From assembly GCF_002934665.1 (NCBI RefSeq), contig NZ_NIRS01000001.1, positions 868,001 to 932,000 on the forward strand: 64,000 nucleotides of DNA. Reading direction: 5' to 3'. The position numbers and the translations under genes are program-made. Source of the stretch: Pseudomonas laurylsulfatiphila. GTDB lineage: Bacteria; Pseudomonadota; Gammaproteobacteria; Pseudomonadales; Pseudomonadaceae. Every line of letters begins with the position of its first letter. The first letter of the stretch is position 1. Positions 14,619-26,127 of this stretch are shown piece after piece. The notes beneath the pieces were generated by a model. It saw only the letters and a list, made by a program, of their open reading frames with translations. It did not search any database and was not told the origin of the DNA.

Positions 14619-15033
14619 GATTCACGTACGTGTCGCAGACTGGCAAAAGGACAACGCCGAGATCCGGCGCATTCGTGAAGCGGTGTTCGTCGCCGAGCAA
14701 TCCGTTCCGCCAGAACTGGAATGGGACGCCGATGACATTGATGCAGTGCATTTCCTCGCTTACGAAGGCGACTTTCCGATTGGCACCGCGCGCTTACTGC
14801 CTGACGGTCACGTCGGCCGGGTCTCGGTACTCAAGGACTGGCGCGGCCTGAAAGTCGGCGATGCGCTGATGCAAGCGGTCATCGGTGAAGCCGAAGAGCG
14901 CGGACTCAAGCAGCAGATGCTCAGCGCCCAGGTACAAGCCACGGCGTTCTATGAGCGCCTGGGCTTTCACTTGGTCAGTGAGGAGTTCCTGGAAGCCGGG
15001 ATTCCGCATGTGGACATGGTTCGGCACAGTTAA
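14611..15033 (+). CDS. GNAT family N-acetyltransferase
   Basis: A 140-residue single-domain GNAT protein. The acetyl-CoA binding region reads VGRVSVLKDWRGLKVGDALMQ (about residues 68-88), and the C-terminal QATAFYERLGFHLVSEEFLEAGIPHVDM is the usual beta-6/beta-7 end. The acceptor is unknown. Its start codon lies inside the 3' end of the oxygenase gene (8-bp overlap), so the two are translationally coupled. A role in modifying a ribosomal or other protein alongside the oxygenase is only a possibility. Confidence 0.88.
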   Translation: MNKIHVRVADWQKDNAEIRRIREAVFVAEQSVPPELEWDADDIDAVHFLAYEGDFPIGTARLLPDGHVGRVSVLKDWRGLKVGDALMQAVIGEAEERGLKQQMLSAQVQATAFYERLGFHLVSEEFLEAGIPHVDMVRHS

Positions 15034-15112
15034 GATCAAAAGATCGCAGTCTTCGGCAGCTCCTACAGGGTTTTACATTCTCCTGTAGGAGCTGCCGCAG
15101 GCTGCGATCTTT
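15033..15112. repeat. Paired REP element, family A (copy A3, diverged arms)
   Basis: Inverted arms 15039-15070 and 15082-15112, GTAGG ends inward. Unlike the other copies, the arms do not match fully: the left reads AGTCTTCGG where the right arm's complement reads AGCCTGCGG. It begins at the stop codon of the GNAT gene. Confidence 0.88.
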
Positions 15113-15127
15113 ATATGCAGCACACCA

Positions 15128-15165
15128 CAAAACGCCCCGCTATCTTCGGATACCGGGGCGTTTTG
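15128..15165 (+). terminator. UUCG-capped terminator hairpin
   Basis: An 11-bp stem (AAAACGCCCCG 15129-15139 with CGGGGCGTTTT 15154-15164), one mismatch, four more pairs and a TTCG tetraloop. A and T runs flank it, so it could act on both strands. It ends the oxygenase-GNAT unit. Confidence 0.88.
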
Positions 15166-15221
15166 CTGTCTAGGATTCAACTAGTGCCACACCGGGCCGA
15201 CAAACTGGCACTATCAACACT

Positions 15222-15322
15222 TGTAGGAGCGAGCTTGCTCCCGATGGACTTGAGAGCGCCGCGGGGTGTCAGGCTTCCAGCATTTTCGTTCACGACCATC
15301 GCGAGCAAGCTCGCTCCTACAC
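15222..15322. repeat. Paired REP element, family B (copy B1)
   Basis: Inverted units TGTAGGAGCGAGCTTGCTC (left, from 15222) and its complement (right, 15297-15322), about 49 bp apart, GTAGG ends outward. It lies 27 bp before the mini-secretin gene. The remainder of the 315-bp gap after the GNAT gene holds copy A3 and the UUCG hairpin. Confidence 0.9.
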
Positions 15323-15348
15323 AAATCACGAAGCCGGAGATAACGGAT

Positions 15349-16101
15349 ATGTCCCTACGCACCCTGCTCACCACCCTGCTGCTGGGCTGCAGTTTTTCGG
15401 TGATGGCAGCCACAGAAATCGTCCCCCTCAAGTACCACACCAGTGCCGATCTTCTACCGGTGGCGCAGGATTTCGTCGGCAAGGACGGACAGGTCAGCGC
15501 CTACGGCAATCAACTCATCGTCAACGCCGATCAGCGCAAGATCGACGAACTTAAAGCCCTTCTTTCCCAACTCGACACGGCACCCAAGCGCCTGCTGATC
15601 ACTGTCGACACCAGCGACAACAACTTCCAGGGTGACCAGGGTTCTTCAGCCAACAGCGCCAAGACCCGCATCATCAACTACAGCACCGACAGCCGCGACG
15701 GCGGCATTCAGCAAGTGCAGGCCAGCGAAGGCGCACCGGCGCTGATCCAGGTCGGCCAGAGCGTGCCGCTGACCAGTTCGCAGACCGATTCCTATGGCGA
15801 CCTGCGCAGCCAGACCGAATACCGCAACGTCACCCAGGGCTTTTACGTCACCGCAAACGTCACCGGCGACATCGTTCACCTCTCGATCAGTACCAACCGT
15901 GACCGCCTGAGCCAGGAACGTCAGGATGTAGTGAACGTGCAAAGTACCGACACAACCGTCACCGGCCACCTCGGTGAGTGGATCCTGTTGGCCGGGGTCA
16001 ATGGCCAGACCCAGGCCGACAAACAGGGCCAGACCCGCAGCTACTCAACCCAGGGCCGCAACGACATGACTTTGCGGGTGAAAGTCGACACCTTGGACTA
16101 A
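15349..16101 (+). CDS. Orphan mini-secretin (secretin N-domain protein)
   Basis: A 250-residue exported protein of unknown function. Residues 1-20 form a signal peptide ending VMAA. Residues 21-80 (ATEIVPLKYHTSADLLPVAQ, then YGNQLIVNADQRKIDELKALLSQLD) match the N1-type ring domain of type II/III secretion and pilus secretins. Residues 120-250 look like part of a secretin beta-domain: VGQSVPLTSS, GFYVTANVTGDIVHLSIS and a final TTVTGHLGEWILLAGV. At 250 residues it is far shorter than pore-forming secretins (about 400-700), and no secretion genes surround it. ATG 15349 is the first start after the REP element. I chose it because it gives a clean signal peptide. Confidence 0.7.
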   Translation: MSLRTLLTTLLLGCSFSVMAATEIVPLKYHTSADLLPVAQDFVGKDGQVSAYGNQLIVNADQRKIDELKALLSQLDTAPKRLLITVDTSDNNFQGDQGSSANSAKTRIINYSTDSRDGGIQQVQASEGAPALIQVGQSVPLTSSQTDSYGDLRSQTEYRNVTQGFYVTANVTGDIVHLSISTNRDRLSQERQDVVNVQSTDTTVTGHLGEWILLAGVNGQTQADKQGQTRSYSTQGRNDMTLRVKVDTLD

Positions 16102-16574
16102 ACCACCGAAAACTGACTGGCGAGTCGTATTAGACCAAAGATGTAGTGCTTTAAAAAAAGCACTACAAAACGTTTGACGAGCCTAAAAAGCGAAGGCATG
16201 ATGGCCTCGCTCCCGCTAATCAGGGGCCCTGGCAAGGGCCTTCGAGGCGATGTTCGCACCTACCCCGCGAACCGCTTCGTGTCTGTACCGCCCACAAGGT
16301 GTGTTTGACGAGGTTGTCGACTGGAACGAAGTTGTCCCGAGGGACGGAAGCGTAATAGGTAACCCGGCAGCACACTGATGTTCGTACCAAGGCCCACGAC
16401 GCCCGAATGCGCCCGCAGTTCGCCTTTACCTGCTCACTTCCCCTCGAGCCCATCGTTCATCCCGTCGCCCTCCCCGCCGAATCCGACTTGACCGCTTAAG
16501 CTTCTGGTCAGCGAGCGCAGGAATTTTCCACCGCAGAACAACTTTTCATAAAGACGCGACGAGGTTTATCTCCC
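16102..16574. other. aceA upstream region (473 bp) with a perfect hairpin
   Basis: No gene is supported here. The one clear structure is a perfect 11-bp inverted repeat with an AAAA loop (TGTAGTGCTTT 16142-16152, complement 16157-16167), 40 bp after the mini-secretin stop. It lacks a T tract on the plus strand. The rest must contain the aceA promoter, which I cannot place with confidence; TTGACC at 16486-16491 lacks a partner -10. Short frames on either strand show no family signature. Confidence 0.5.
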
Positions 16575-17900
16575 ATGGCACTGACACGCGAACAGCAAAT
16601 TGCAGCCCTCGAAAAAGACTGGGCTGAAAACCCGCGCTGGAAAGGCGTGACACGCACTTACTCCGCTGCTGACGTCGTCCGCCTGCGTGGCTCGGTTCAA
16701 CCTGAGCACACCTTTGCAAAAATGGGCGCCGAGAAGCTGTGGAACCTGGTCACCCAGGGTGCCAAGCCAGCCTTCCGTCCTGAGAAAGATTTCGTCAACT
16801 GCATGGGCGCCCTGACCGGCGGCCAGGCTGTACAACAAGTCAAAGCCGGTATCCAGGCGATCTACCTGTCGGGCTGGCAGGTTGCTGCGGACAACAACTC
16901 CGCCGAATCGATGTACCCGGATCAGTCGCTGTACCCGGTAGACTCGGTTCCAACCGTGGTCAAGCGCATCAACAACTCGTTCCGTCGTGCCGACCAGATC
17001 CAGTGGAAAGCCGGCAAGAACCCTGGCGACGCTGGCTACATCGACTACTTCGCGCCAATCGTGGCTGACGCTGAAGCCGGTTTCGGCGGCGTACTGAACG
17101 CCTACGAGCTGATGAAGAGCATGATCGAAGCAGGCGCCGCCGGCGTTCACTTCGAAGACCAGCTGGCTTCCGTGAAAAAATGCGGCCACATGGGCGGCAA
17201 GGTACTGGTTCCTACCCAGGAAGCCGTACAGAAGCTGACCGCTGCCCGTCTGGCAGCTGACGTCGCCGGTACTCCGACCATCATCCTGGCCCGTACCGAC
17301 GCCAACGCCGCTGACCTGCTGACGTCCGACTGCGACCCGTACGACCAGCCATTCGTGACTGGCGAACGTACCCAGGAAGGCTTCTACAAAGTGCGCGCCG
17401 GTCTGGACCAGGCCATCGCTCGCGGCCTGGCCTACGCGCCGTACGCCGACCTGATCTGGTGCGAAACCGCCAAGCCGGACCTGGACGAGGCTCGTCGCTT
17501 CGCTGAAGCGATCAAGAAGGAATACCCGGACCAACTGCTGTCGTACAACTGCTCGCCTTCCTTCAACTGGAAGAAAAACCTGGACGACGCGACCATCGCC
17601 AAGTTCCAGCGCGAACTGTCCGCCATGGGCTACAAGCACCAGTTCATCACCCTGGCCGGCATTCACAACATGTGGCACAGCATGTTCAACCTGGCGCACG
17701 ACTACGCCCGCAACGACATGACTGCCTACGTGAAGCTGCAGGAGCAGGAATTCGCTGACGCCGCCAAGGGCTACACCTTCGTGGCTCACCAGCAGGAAGT
17801 GGGCACCGGCTACTTCGACGATATGACCACCGTGATCCAGGGTGGCTCGTCTTCGGTAACCGCGCTGACCGGTTCGACTGAAGAAGAACAGTTCCACTGA
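16575..17900 (+). CDS. aceA: Isocitrate lyase
   Basis: AceA cleaves isocitrate to glyoxylate and succinate, the first step of the glyoxylate shunt needed for growth on acetate, fatty acids and leucine. The 441-residue protein contains the catalytic signature [16 protein letters not shown] (residues 201-216) with the active-site C203. Also visible are the metal-binding FEDQ segment, [11 protein letters not shown] and [13 protein letters not shown]. Length (441) places it in the shorter AceA1-type group. It stands as its own transcription unit with a long leader and a strong terminator. It competes with icd and idh for the same substrate. Confidence 0.98.
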   Translation: MALTREQQIAALEKDWAENPRWKGVTRTYSAADVVRLRGSVQPEHTFAKMGAEKLWNLVTQGAKPAFRPEKDFVNCMGALTGGQAVQQVKAGIQAIYLSGWQVAADNNSAESMYPDQSLYPVDSVPTVVKRINNSFRRADQIQWKAGKNPGDAGYIDYFAPIVADAEAGFGGVLNAYELMKSMIEAGAAGVHFEDQLASVKKCGHMGGKVLVPTQEAVQKLTAARLAADVAGTPTIILARTDANAADLLTSDCDPYDQPFVTGERTQEGFYKVRAGLDQAIARGLAYAPYADLIWCETAKPDLDEARRFAEAIKKEYPDQLLSYNCSPSFNWKKNLDDATIAKFQRELSAMGYKHQFITLAGIHNMWHSMFNLAHDYARNDMTAYVKLQEQEFADAAKGYTFVAHQQEVGTGYFDDMTTVIQGGSSSVTALTGSTEEEQFH

Positions 17901-17967
17901 TCTGCTTCGCCTGAGACATCAGCCGCTGCGGGCCGAATAGAAAGCTAACCGCAGCGCTGCACATCTG

Positions 17968-18001
17968 ACGCCCCGACCGCCTGGTTCGGGGCGTTTTTTT
18001 T
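17968..18001 (+). terminator. Intrinsic terminator after aceA
   Basis: A 9-bp stem (ACGCCCCGA 17968-17976, TCGGGGCGT 17986-17994) followed by eight T, 68 bp after the aceA stop codon. Confidence 0.93.
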
Positions 18002-18030
18002 GCCTGCGATTTCACCAACACCACACTCTC

Positions 18031-18133
18031 CCTGTAGGAGCGAGCCTGCTCGCGAAAAACTCAAGGACGCCGCTGGGGAATCTGGTTCCCCGCGTTATCG
18101 TTCACGACCATCGCGAGCGAGCTCGCTCCTACA
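18031..18133. repeat. Paired REP element, family B (copy B2)
   Basis: Unit TGTAGGAGCGAGCCTGCTCG (left, from 18033) and an inverted partner (18111-18133), GTAGG ends outward, between aceA and the nuo operon. Confidence 0.88.
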
Positions 18134-18469
18134 AGTAATGCCCATATAAGACAACTTCCCGAGTATCTGAAGGACAAGCAGTATAAAAACCAAGCCAAAC
18201 AATATTGATTATCATTTAGCCGCAACGATGTTCGTTACATTCCTTACAAAACATAATTGACGAAATGCCGGCTAATGCCCACGGGCCAAGGGCCACAGGG
18301 CTTTTGGGGTTCCCTATGTCCTTATTCCTATAAATAATTTCGCTATAGGAATTTTACTTGCCGGGTGTTTAGCCATAAAATCAGCGGGATTGATTGCTGC
18401 GACATATCGTCACTGCTTTTGTTTCTTTTCAAGCTCAGAGACCTTTGCTCTCTGTTAAGGATTACCAGC
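18134..18469. other. nuo operon leader and promoter region
   Basis: This 336-bp AT-rich stretch upstream of nuoA holds no gene. It contains a Fur-box-like sequence at 18201-18219 and several AT-rich -10-like strings (for example TATAAA at 18329-18334), none with a convincing -35. The nuo promoter must lie here but is not assigned. With the aceA terminator and copy B2 it makes up the 569-bp gap before nuoA. Confidence 0.5.
18201..18219 (-). promoter_or_regulatory. Fur-box-like site upstream of nuoA
   Basis: Read on the minus strand, the 19-mer CTAAATGATAATCAATATT matches 14 of 19 positions of the classic Fur consensus (GATAATGATAATCATTATC), including an 11-base run ATGATAATCA with its preceding A. 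It is about 250 bp before nuoA. Function is unproven; AT-rich DNA can give such matches by chance. Confidence 0.35.
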
Positions 18470-18883
18470 ATGCCCGAAGCGACAGGACTCATGGCCCACA
18501 ACTGGGGCTTTGCCATTTTCCTTCTAGGCGTCGTCGGCCTCTGCGCCTTCATGCTGGGCGTCTCCAGCCTCCTCGGGTCAAAAGCCTGGGGCCGCAGCAA
18601 AAACGAACCGTTCGAGTCCGGCATGCTACCTACAGGTGGCGCCCGCTTGCGGCTCTCAGCCAAATTCTATCTGGTCGCGATGCTCTTCGTGATCTTCGAT
18701 ATCGAAGCCCTCTTTCTCTTTGCATGGTCTGTGTCCGTCCGCGAAAGCGGCTGGACCGGATTCGTCGAAGCTCTCGTTTTCATAGCAATTCTGTTGGCAG
18801 GCCTTGTCTACCTATTCCGAGTGGGCGCCCTTGACTGGGCTCCGGAAGCTCGGCGCAAGCGGCAAGCGAAGCTGAAACAATGA
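18470..18883 (+). CDS. nuoA: NADH-quinone oxidoreductase subunit A
   Basis: NuoA is a small membrane subunit of proton-pumping complex I. The 137-residue protein has three predicted membrane helices (about 13-35, 65-88 and 94-116). It has the conserved loop [13 protein letters not shown] between helices 1 and 2, which approaches the quinone site, and the helix-2 motif [12 protein letters not shown] with its acidic residues. ATG 18470 has TAAGG at 18456-18460; the frame is open upstream to 18365 without homology. It is the first gene of the nuoA-N operon. Confidence 0.97.
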   Translation: MPEATGLMAHNWGFAIFLLGVVGLCAFMLGVSSLLGSKAWGRSKNEPFESGMLPTGGARLRLSAKFYLVAMLFVIFDIEALFLFAWSVSVRESGWTGFVEALVFIAILLAGLVYLFRVGALDWAPEARRKRQAKLKQ

Positions 18884-18893
18884 GGCTTTGGCA

Positions 18894-19568
18894 ATGCAAT
18901 ACAATCTCACCAGGATCGACCCCGATGCTCCTAACGAGCAGTATCCGATTGGCCAGCGGGAAACCGTTTCCGATCCGTTAGAAGATCAAGTCCACAAAAA
19001 CATTTTCATGGGCAAGCTCGAAGACGTGCTCAACGGCACGATCAACTGGGGGCGCAAGAACTCCCTGTGGCCGTATAACTTCGGTCTTTCGTGCTGCTAC
19101 GTGGAAATGACCACCGCCTTCACGGCGCCCCACGACATCGCGCGCTTTGGCGCCGAGGTTATCCGGGCATCGCCGCGCCAGGCGGATTTCATGGTTATCG
19201 CCGGTACCTGCTTCATCAAGATGGCGCCGATCATTCAGCGTCTCTACGAGCAAATGCTCGAGCCTAAATGGGTCATTTCCATGGGCTCGTGCGCCAACTC
19301 CGGTGGCATGTACGACATCTACTCCGTCGTTCAAGGGGTGGACAAGTTCCTGCCCGTGGACGTCTACGTGCCTGGCTGCCCGCCCCGCCCTGAAGCTTTC
19401 CTGCAAGGCCTGATGCTGTTGCAGGAGTCGATTGGCCAGGAGCGTCGCCCACTTTCCTGGGTCGTTGGCGATCAAGGCGTGTATCGCGCCGAGATGCCTT
19501 CCGAGAAGGAAAAGCGCCGCGAACAGCGTATTCAGGTAACCAACCTGCGCAGCCCCGACGAAGTCTGA
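18894..19568 (+). CDS. nuoB: NADH-quinone oxidoreductase subunit B
   Basis: NuoB carries the terminal Fe-S cluster N2 that passes electrons to quinone. In the 224-residue protein the four N2 ligands are C67 and C68 (LSCCYVEM), C133 (GSCANSGG) and C162 (GCPPRPEAF). A TTG at 18888 is in frame, but GAGG at 18882-18885 lies 8 bp before ATG 18894, so I place the start there. It follows nuoA after 10 bp. Confidence 0.97.
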   Translation: MQYNLTRIDPDAPNEQYPIGQRETVSDPLEDQVHKNIFMGKLEDVLNGTINWGRKNSLWPYNFGLSCCYVEMTTAFTAPHDIARFGAEVIRASPRQADFMVIAGTCFIKMAPIIQRLYEQMLEPKWVISMGSCANSGGMYDIYSVVQGVDKFLPVDVYVPGCPPRPEAFLQGLMLLQESIGQERRPLSWVVGDQGVYRAEMPSEKEKRREQRIQVTNLRSPDEV

Positions 19569-19634
19569 TCCAGATCTGCTGTTTCAAAGAAACGAGAAGC
19601 TGGCTTCATTCTTTACGTTGACCGAAAGCGATAA

Positions 19635-21425
<1,791 letters not shown>

Positions 21426-21427
21426 GC

Positions 21428-21925
21428 ATGAACAGCACGCTTATCCAGACAGACCGTTTCACCTTGAGTGAAACCGAGCGCTCGGCCATCGAGCACGAGC
21501 TGCATCACTACGAAGACCCGCGCGCGGCGTCGATCGAAGCCCTGAAGATCGTCCAGAAGGAACGTGGCTGGGTGCCGGACGGCGCCCTGTACGCCATCGG
21601 CGAGATCCTCGGGATCCCGGCCAGCGACGTTGAAGGCGTGGCGACGTTCTACAGCCAGATCTTCCGTCAGCCGGTCGGCCGTCACATCATTCGCGTCTGC
21701 GACAGCATGGTCTGCTACATCGGCGGCCACGAGTCCGTGGTCAGCGAAATCCAGAGCAAGCTCGGTATCGGCCTGGGTCAGACCACCACCGACGGTCGTT
21801 TCACCCTGCTGCCGGTCTGCTGCCTCGGCAACTGCGACAAGGCGCCGGCGCTGATGATCGACGACGACACTTTCGGTGATGTGCAGCCTGCCGGCGTTGC
21901 CAAATTGCTCGAGGGCTACGTATGA
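21428..21925 (+). CDS. nuoE: NADH-quinone oxidoreductase subunit E
   Basis: NuoE (24 kDa-like, 165 residues) holds the [2Fe-2S] cluster N1a next to the FMN site of NuoF. Thioredoxin-fold ligands are C91 and C96 (CDSMVC) and C132 and C136 (CCLGNC). The N-terminal helical part contains [20 protein letters not shown]. It starts 2 bp after the nuoCD stop codon, and its own stop overlaps nuoF as ATGA. Confidence 0.96.
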   Translation: MNSTLIQTDRFTLSETERSAIEHELHHYEDPRAASIEALKIVQKERGWVPDGALYAIGEILGIPASDVEGVATFYSQIFRQPVGRHIIRVCDSMVCYIGGHESVVSEIQSKLGIGLGQTTTDGRFTLLPVCCLGNCDKAPALMIDDDTFGDVQPAGVAKLLEGYV

Positions 21926-23265
21926 CCCTGACTTCCTTCGGTCCAGCCAACCGCATCAAGCGTTCGGCCGAGACTCACCCGCTCACCTGGCGTCTACGCG
22001 ACGACGGCGAAGCCGTCTGGCTCGACGAATACCAGGCCAAGAACGGTTACGCCGCTGCGCGCAAGGCCTTCGCCGACATGGCCCAGGACGACATCGTCCA
22101 GACCGTGAAAGATTCCGGCCTCAAGGGTCGCGGCGGTGCAGGCTTCCCCACTGGCGTGAAGTGGGGCCTGATGCCCAAGGACGAATCCATCAACATCCGC
22201 TACCTGCTGTGCAACGCGGATGAAATGGAGCCGAACACCTGGAAAGACCGCATGCTGATGGAGCAACTGCCCCATCTGCTGATCGAAGGCATGCTGATCA
22301 GCGCCCGCGCGCTGAAAACCTACCGTGGCTACATCTTCCTGCGTGGCGAGTACACCACCGCCGCCAAGCACCTGAACCGTGCCGTGGAAGAAGCCAAGGC
22401 AGCGGGCCTTTTGGGCAAGAACATCCTGGGCAGCGGTTTCGATTTCGAGCTGTTCGTCCACACCGGTGCCGGGCGTTACATCTGCGGTGAAGAAACCGCA
22501 CTGATCAACTCCCTCGAAGGCCGCCGCGCCAACCCGCGCTCCAAGCCGCCCTTCCCTGCCGCCGTTGGCGTGTGGGGCAAGCCGACTTGCGTGAACAACG
22601 TCGAGACCCTGTGCAACGTGCCGGCGATCATTGCCGACGGCGTGGACTGGTACAAATCGTTGGCCCGTGAAGGTAGCGAAGACATGGGCACCAAGCTCAT
22701 GGGCTTCTCCGGCAAGGTCAAGAACCCGGGCCTGTGGGAATTGCCGTTCGGCGTCACCGGTCGCGAGCTGTTCGAAGACTACGCCGGTGGCATGCGCGAC
22801 GGTTACAAGCTCAAGGCCTGGCAGCCAGGCGGCGCCGGTACCGGCTTCCTGTTGCCGGAACACCTGGACGCACAAATGTATGCCGGCGGCATCGCCAAAG
22901 TGGGCACCCGTATGGGTACCGGCCTGGCCATGGCGGTGGACGACAGCGTCAACATGGTGTCCCTGCTGCGCAACATGGAGCAGTTCTTCGCCCGCGAATC
23001 CTGTGGCTTCTGCACCCCGTGCCGCGATGGCTTGCCATGGAGCGTCAAGCTCCTGATGGCCATCGAGAACGGTGAAGGCCAGCCAGGCGACATCGAGACC
23101 CTGCTGGGTCTGGTCGGCTTCCTCGGCCCGGGCAAGACCTTCTGTGCTCACGCACCGGGCGCCGTGGAGCCGTTGGGCAGCGCAATCAAATACTTCCGCC
23201 ATGAGTTCGAAGCCGGTATCGCGCCTGTCAGCGCCGCCGTCCCCCTCTGGCAAGGCCGATCGTAG
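21922..23265 (+). CDS. nuoF: NADH-quinone oxidoreductase subunit F
   Basis: NuoF (51 kDa-like, 447 residues) binds NADH and FMN and carries [4Fe-4S] cluster N3. The FMN/NADH glycine-rich loop is [19 protein letters not shown] (about residues 66-84), and the second nucleotide region includes [20 protein letters not shown]3 ligands are the three cysteines of [12 protein letters not shown] (around 360-366) and a fourth in TFCAHAPG near 407. Its start overlaps nuoE by 4 bp. A hairpin with a T run follows before nuoG. Confidence 0.97.
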   Translation: MTLTSFGPANRIKRSAETHPLTWRLRDDGEAVWLDEYQAKNGYAAARKAFADMAQDDIVQTVKDSGLKGRGGAGFPTGVKWGLMPKDESINIRYLLCNADEMEPNTWKDRMLMEQLPHLLIEGMLISARALKTYRGYIFLRGEYTTAAKHLNRAVEEAKAAGLLGKNILGSGFDFELFVHTGAGRYICGEETALINSLEGRRANPRSKPPFPAAVGVWGKPTCVNNVETLCNVPAIIADGVDWYKSLAREGSEDMGTKLMGFSGKVKNPGLWELPFGVTGRELFEDYAGGMRDGYKLKAWQPGGAGTGFLLPEHLDAQMYAGGIAKVGTRMGTGLAMAVDDSVNMVSLLRNMEQFFARESCGFCTPCRDGLPWSVKLLMAIENGEGQPGDIETLLGLVGFLGPGKTFCAHAPGAVEPLGSAIKYFRHEFEAGIAPVSAAVPLWQGRS

Positions 23266-23287
23266 TCGGCGCGTAACCGCTTAAAAA

Positions 23288-23315
23288 GGCGAAGGGTCCG
23301 TGCCCTTCGCTTTTC
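23288..23315 (+). terminator. Intra-operon terminator-like hairpin between nuoF and nuoG
   Basis: An 8-bp perfect stem (GCGAAGGG 23289-23296, CCCTTCGC 23303-23310), a 6-nt loop and TTTTC. It lies in the 147-bp gap, the widest gap between any two nuo genes. It has the form of a weak intrinsic terminator or attenuator. Confidence 0.65.
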
Positions 23316-23412
23316 GTGTGATGACGCCGTAAGCGGCTGTGTTGATTCACACGGATAACAAGATTCCATTAGCCACGCCCGCTGACACCGGGCCAACGAA
23401 GAACTTTGAACC

Positions 23413-26127
23413 ATGGCCACTATCCACGTAGACGGCAAAGCGCTCGAAGTCGATGGGGCAGACAACCTGTTACAGGCATGTCTGTCTCTGGGCCTCGATA
23501 TTCCGTATTTCTGCTGGCACCCTGCCCTGGGCAGCGTTGGCGCTTGCCGCCAGTGCGCGGTCAAGCAGTACACCGACGAGAACGACACCCGTGGTCGTAT
23601 CGTCATGTCCTGCATGACCCCTGCCACCGACAACACCTGGATCTCCATCGACGATGAAGAATCCAAGGCTTTCCGTGCCAGTGTTGTTGAATGGCTGATG
23701 ACCAACCACCCTCACGACTGCCCGGTCTGTGAAGAAGGCGGTCACTGCCACCTGCAAGACATGACGGTAATGACCGGCCACAACGAGCGCCGTTACCGCT
23801 TCACCAAGCGTACCCACCAGAACCAGCAACTGGGCCCGTTCATTTCCCACGAAATGAACCGCTGCATCGCTTGCTACCGCTGCGTGCGCTTCTACAAGGA
23901 CTACGCCGGCGGCACCGATCTGGGTGTGTTCGGCGCCCACGACAACGTGTATTTCGGTCGCGTTGAAGACGGCACCCTGGAAAGCGAGTTCTCCGGCAAC
24001 CTCACCGAGGTCTGCCCGACCGGTGTGTTCACCGACAAGACTCACTCCGAGCGCTACAACCGCAAGTGGGACATGCAATTCTCGCCGAGCATCTGCCATG
24101 GCTGCTCCAGCGGTTGCAACATTTCCCCGGGCGAGCGTTACGGTGAACTGCGCCGCATCGAAAACCGTTTCAACGGTTCGGTGAACCAGTACTTCCTGTG
24201 CGACCGTGGCCGCTTTGGCTATGGCTACGTCAACCGCGAGGACCGCCCACGTCAGCCGCTGCTGGCCAACGGCACCAAGCTGAGCCTCGACGAAGCCCTG
24301 GATAAAGCCGCCGACCTGCTGCGCGGTCGCAACATCGTCGGCATCGGTTCGCCTCGCGCCAGCCTCGAAAGCAACTACGCGTTGCGCGAACTGGTCGGTG
24401 CCGAGCACTTCTACTCGGGTATCGAAGCGTCCGAACTGGAACGCATCCGCCTGGTCCTGCAAGTGCTCAAGGACAGCCCGCTGCCAGTGCCGAACATGCG
24501 CGACATCGAAGACCACGACGCCGTGTTCGTGCTCGGTGAAGACCTGACCCAGACGGCCGCGCGCATGGCCCTGTCCCTGCGTCAATCGGTCAAGGGCAAG
24601 GCCGAAGACATGGCCGACGCCATGCGCGTCCAGCCTTGGCTCGACGCCGCCGTGAAGAACATCGGCCAGCACGCGCTGAACCCGCTGTTCATCGCCAGCC
24701 TGGCTGAAACCAAGCTCGACGACATCGCCGAAGAGTGCGTTCACGCCGCTCCCGACGACCTGGCCCGCATTGGTTTCGCCGTGGCTCACGCCCTCGACGC
24801 CAGCGCACCGGCCGTTGAAGGCCTGGACGCTGAAGCCCTCGAGCTGGCCAAGCGCATTGCCGACGCCCTGCTCGCGGCCAAGCGCCCACTGATCATCGCC
24901 GGTACTTCCCTGGGCTCCAAAGCCCTGATCGAAGCTGCCGCGAACATCGCCAAGGCCCTGAAGCTGCGCGAGAAGAACGGCTCCATCAGCCTGATCGTGC
25001 CGGAGGCCAACAGCCTCGGCCTGGCCATGCTCGGTGGCGAATCGGTCGACGCCGCGCTGCAAGCGGTGATCGATGGCAAGGCCGACGCCATCGTCGTGCT
25101 GGAAAACGATCTGTACACCCGTACCGACAAAGCCCGTGTCGATGCCGCCCTGAATGCCGCGAAAGTGGTGATCGTGGCCGACCATCAGAAGACTGCCACC
25201 AGCGATCGCGCGCACCTGGTTCTGCCAGCCGCCAGCTTCGCTGAAGGCGACGGTACCCTGGTCAGCCAGGAAGGCCGCGCCCAGCGCTTCTTCCAGGTCT
25301 TCGATCCGAAGTACATGGACGCGAGCATCCTGGTTCACGAAGGCTGGCGCTGGCTGCATGCCCTGCGCGCCACCCTGCTGAACCAGCCGATCGACTGGAC
25401 CCAGCTGGACCACGCCACCGCCGCTGTCGCTTCCAGCACACCGGTCCTGAACCGCATTGTCGACGCCGCACCGTCCGCCGCGTTCCGCATCAAGGGCATG
25501 AAGCTGGCCCGTGAACCGCTGCGCTACTCCGGTCGTACCGCCATGCGTGCCGACATCAGCGTGCACGAACCGCGTACCCCGCAGGACAAGGACACCGCGT
25601 TCGCCTTCTCCATGGAGGGTTACTCGGGTTCGGCCGAACCGCGTCAGCAAGTGCCATTCGCCTGGTCTCCGGGCTGGAACTCGCCGCAAGCCTGGAACAA
25701 GTTCCAGGACGAAGTCGGTGGTCACATCCGCGCTGGCGACCCGGGCACCCGCCTGATCGAAAGCACCGGTGACTCGCTGAACTGGTTCGCCAGCGTTCCG
25801 CGCGCGTTCAACCCGGCTCCAGGCACCTGGCAGGTCGTGCCGTTCTTCCACCTGTTCGGCAGCGAAGAGAACTCTTCGAAAGCCGCTCCGGTTCAGGAAC
25901 GCATTCCGGCGGCCTACGTTGCACTGGCCAAGTCCGAAGCCGACCGCCTGGGCGTCAACGACGGTGCCATGCTGAGCCTGAACGTGGCCGGCCAGACCCT
26001 GCGTCTGCCGCTGCGCATCGATGAAGAACTGGGCGCAGGCCTGGTGGCCTTGCCTGCGGGCATCGCCGGCATTCCGCCAGCAATCTTTGGCAAATCCGTT
26101 GACGGTCTGCAGGAGGCAGCTCAATGA
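23413..26127 (+). CDS. nuoG: NADH-quinone oxidoreductase subunit G
   Basis: NuoG (75 kDa-like, 904 residues) is the large Fe-S subunit of the peripheral arm. The N terminus is a ferredoxin-type [2Fe-2S] domain ([20 protein letters not shown], then MSC). A His/Cys-ligated N5 motif follows ([16 protein letters not shown]), then N4 ([14 protein letters not shown] and EVCPTG). The extra cluster N7 motif CHGCSSGC with a later FLCDRG is retained, as in E. coli. The rest is a molybdopterin-oxidoreductase-like domain without cofactor. Its stop overlaps the nuoH start as ATGA. Confidence 0.97.
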   Translation: MATIHVDGKALEVDGADNLLQACLSLGLDIPYFCWHPALGSVGACRQCAVKQYTDENDTRGRIVMSCMTPATDNTWISIDDEESKAFRASVVEWLMTNHPHDCPVCEEGGHCHLQDMTVMTGHNERRYRFTKRTHQNQQLGPFISHEMNRCIACYRCVRFYKDYAGGTDLGVFGAHDNVYFGRVEDGTLESEFSGNLTEVCPTGVFTDKTHSERYNRKWDMQFSPSICHGCSSGCNISPGERYGELRRIENRFNGSVNQYFLCDRGRFGYGYVNREDRPRQPLLANGTKLSLDEALDKAADLLRGRNIVGIGSPRASLESNYALRELVGAEHFYSGIEASELERIRLVLQVLKDSPLPVPNMRDIEDHDAVFVLGEDLTQTAARMALSLRQSVKGKAEDMADAMRVQPWLDAAVKNIGQHALNPLFIASLAETKLDDIAEECVHAAPDDLARIGFAVAHALDASAPAVEGLDAEALELAKRIADALLAAKRPLIIAGTSLGSKALIEAAANIAKALKLREKNGSISLIVPEANSLGLAMLGGESVDAALQAVIDGKADAIVVLENDLYTRTDKARVDAALNAAKVVIVADHQKTATSDRAHLVLPAASFAEGDGTLVSQEGRAQRFFQVFDPKYMDASILVHEGWRWLHALRATLLNQPIDWTQLDHATAAVASSTPVLNRIVDAAPSAAFRIKGMKLAREPLRYSGRTAMRADISVHEPRTPQDKDTAFAFSMEGYSGSAEPRQQVPFAWSPGWNSPQAWNKFQDEVGGHIRAGDPGTRLIESTGDSLNWFASVPRAFNPAPGTWQVVPFFHLFGSEENSSKAAPVQERIPAAYVALAKSEADRLGVNDGAMLSLNVAGQTLRLPLRIDEELGAGLVALPAGIAGIPPAIFGKSVDGLQEAAQ

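Noticed and set aside
23470..26124. Long open frame (about 880 codons) on the minus strand opposite nuoG
   Set aside because: It mirrors the codon bias of nuoG; the translation is rich in Gly/Val/Gln/His with no domain signature. Similar long antisense frames lie opposite clpA, idh, purB, icd and tamB and are rejected for the same reason.
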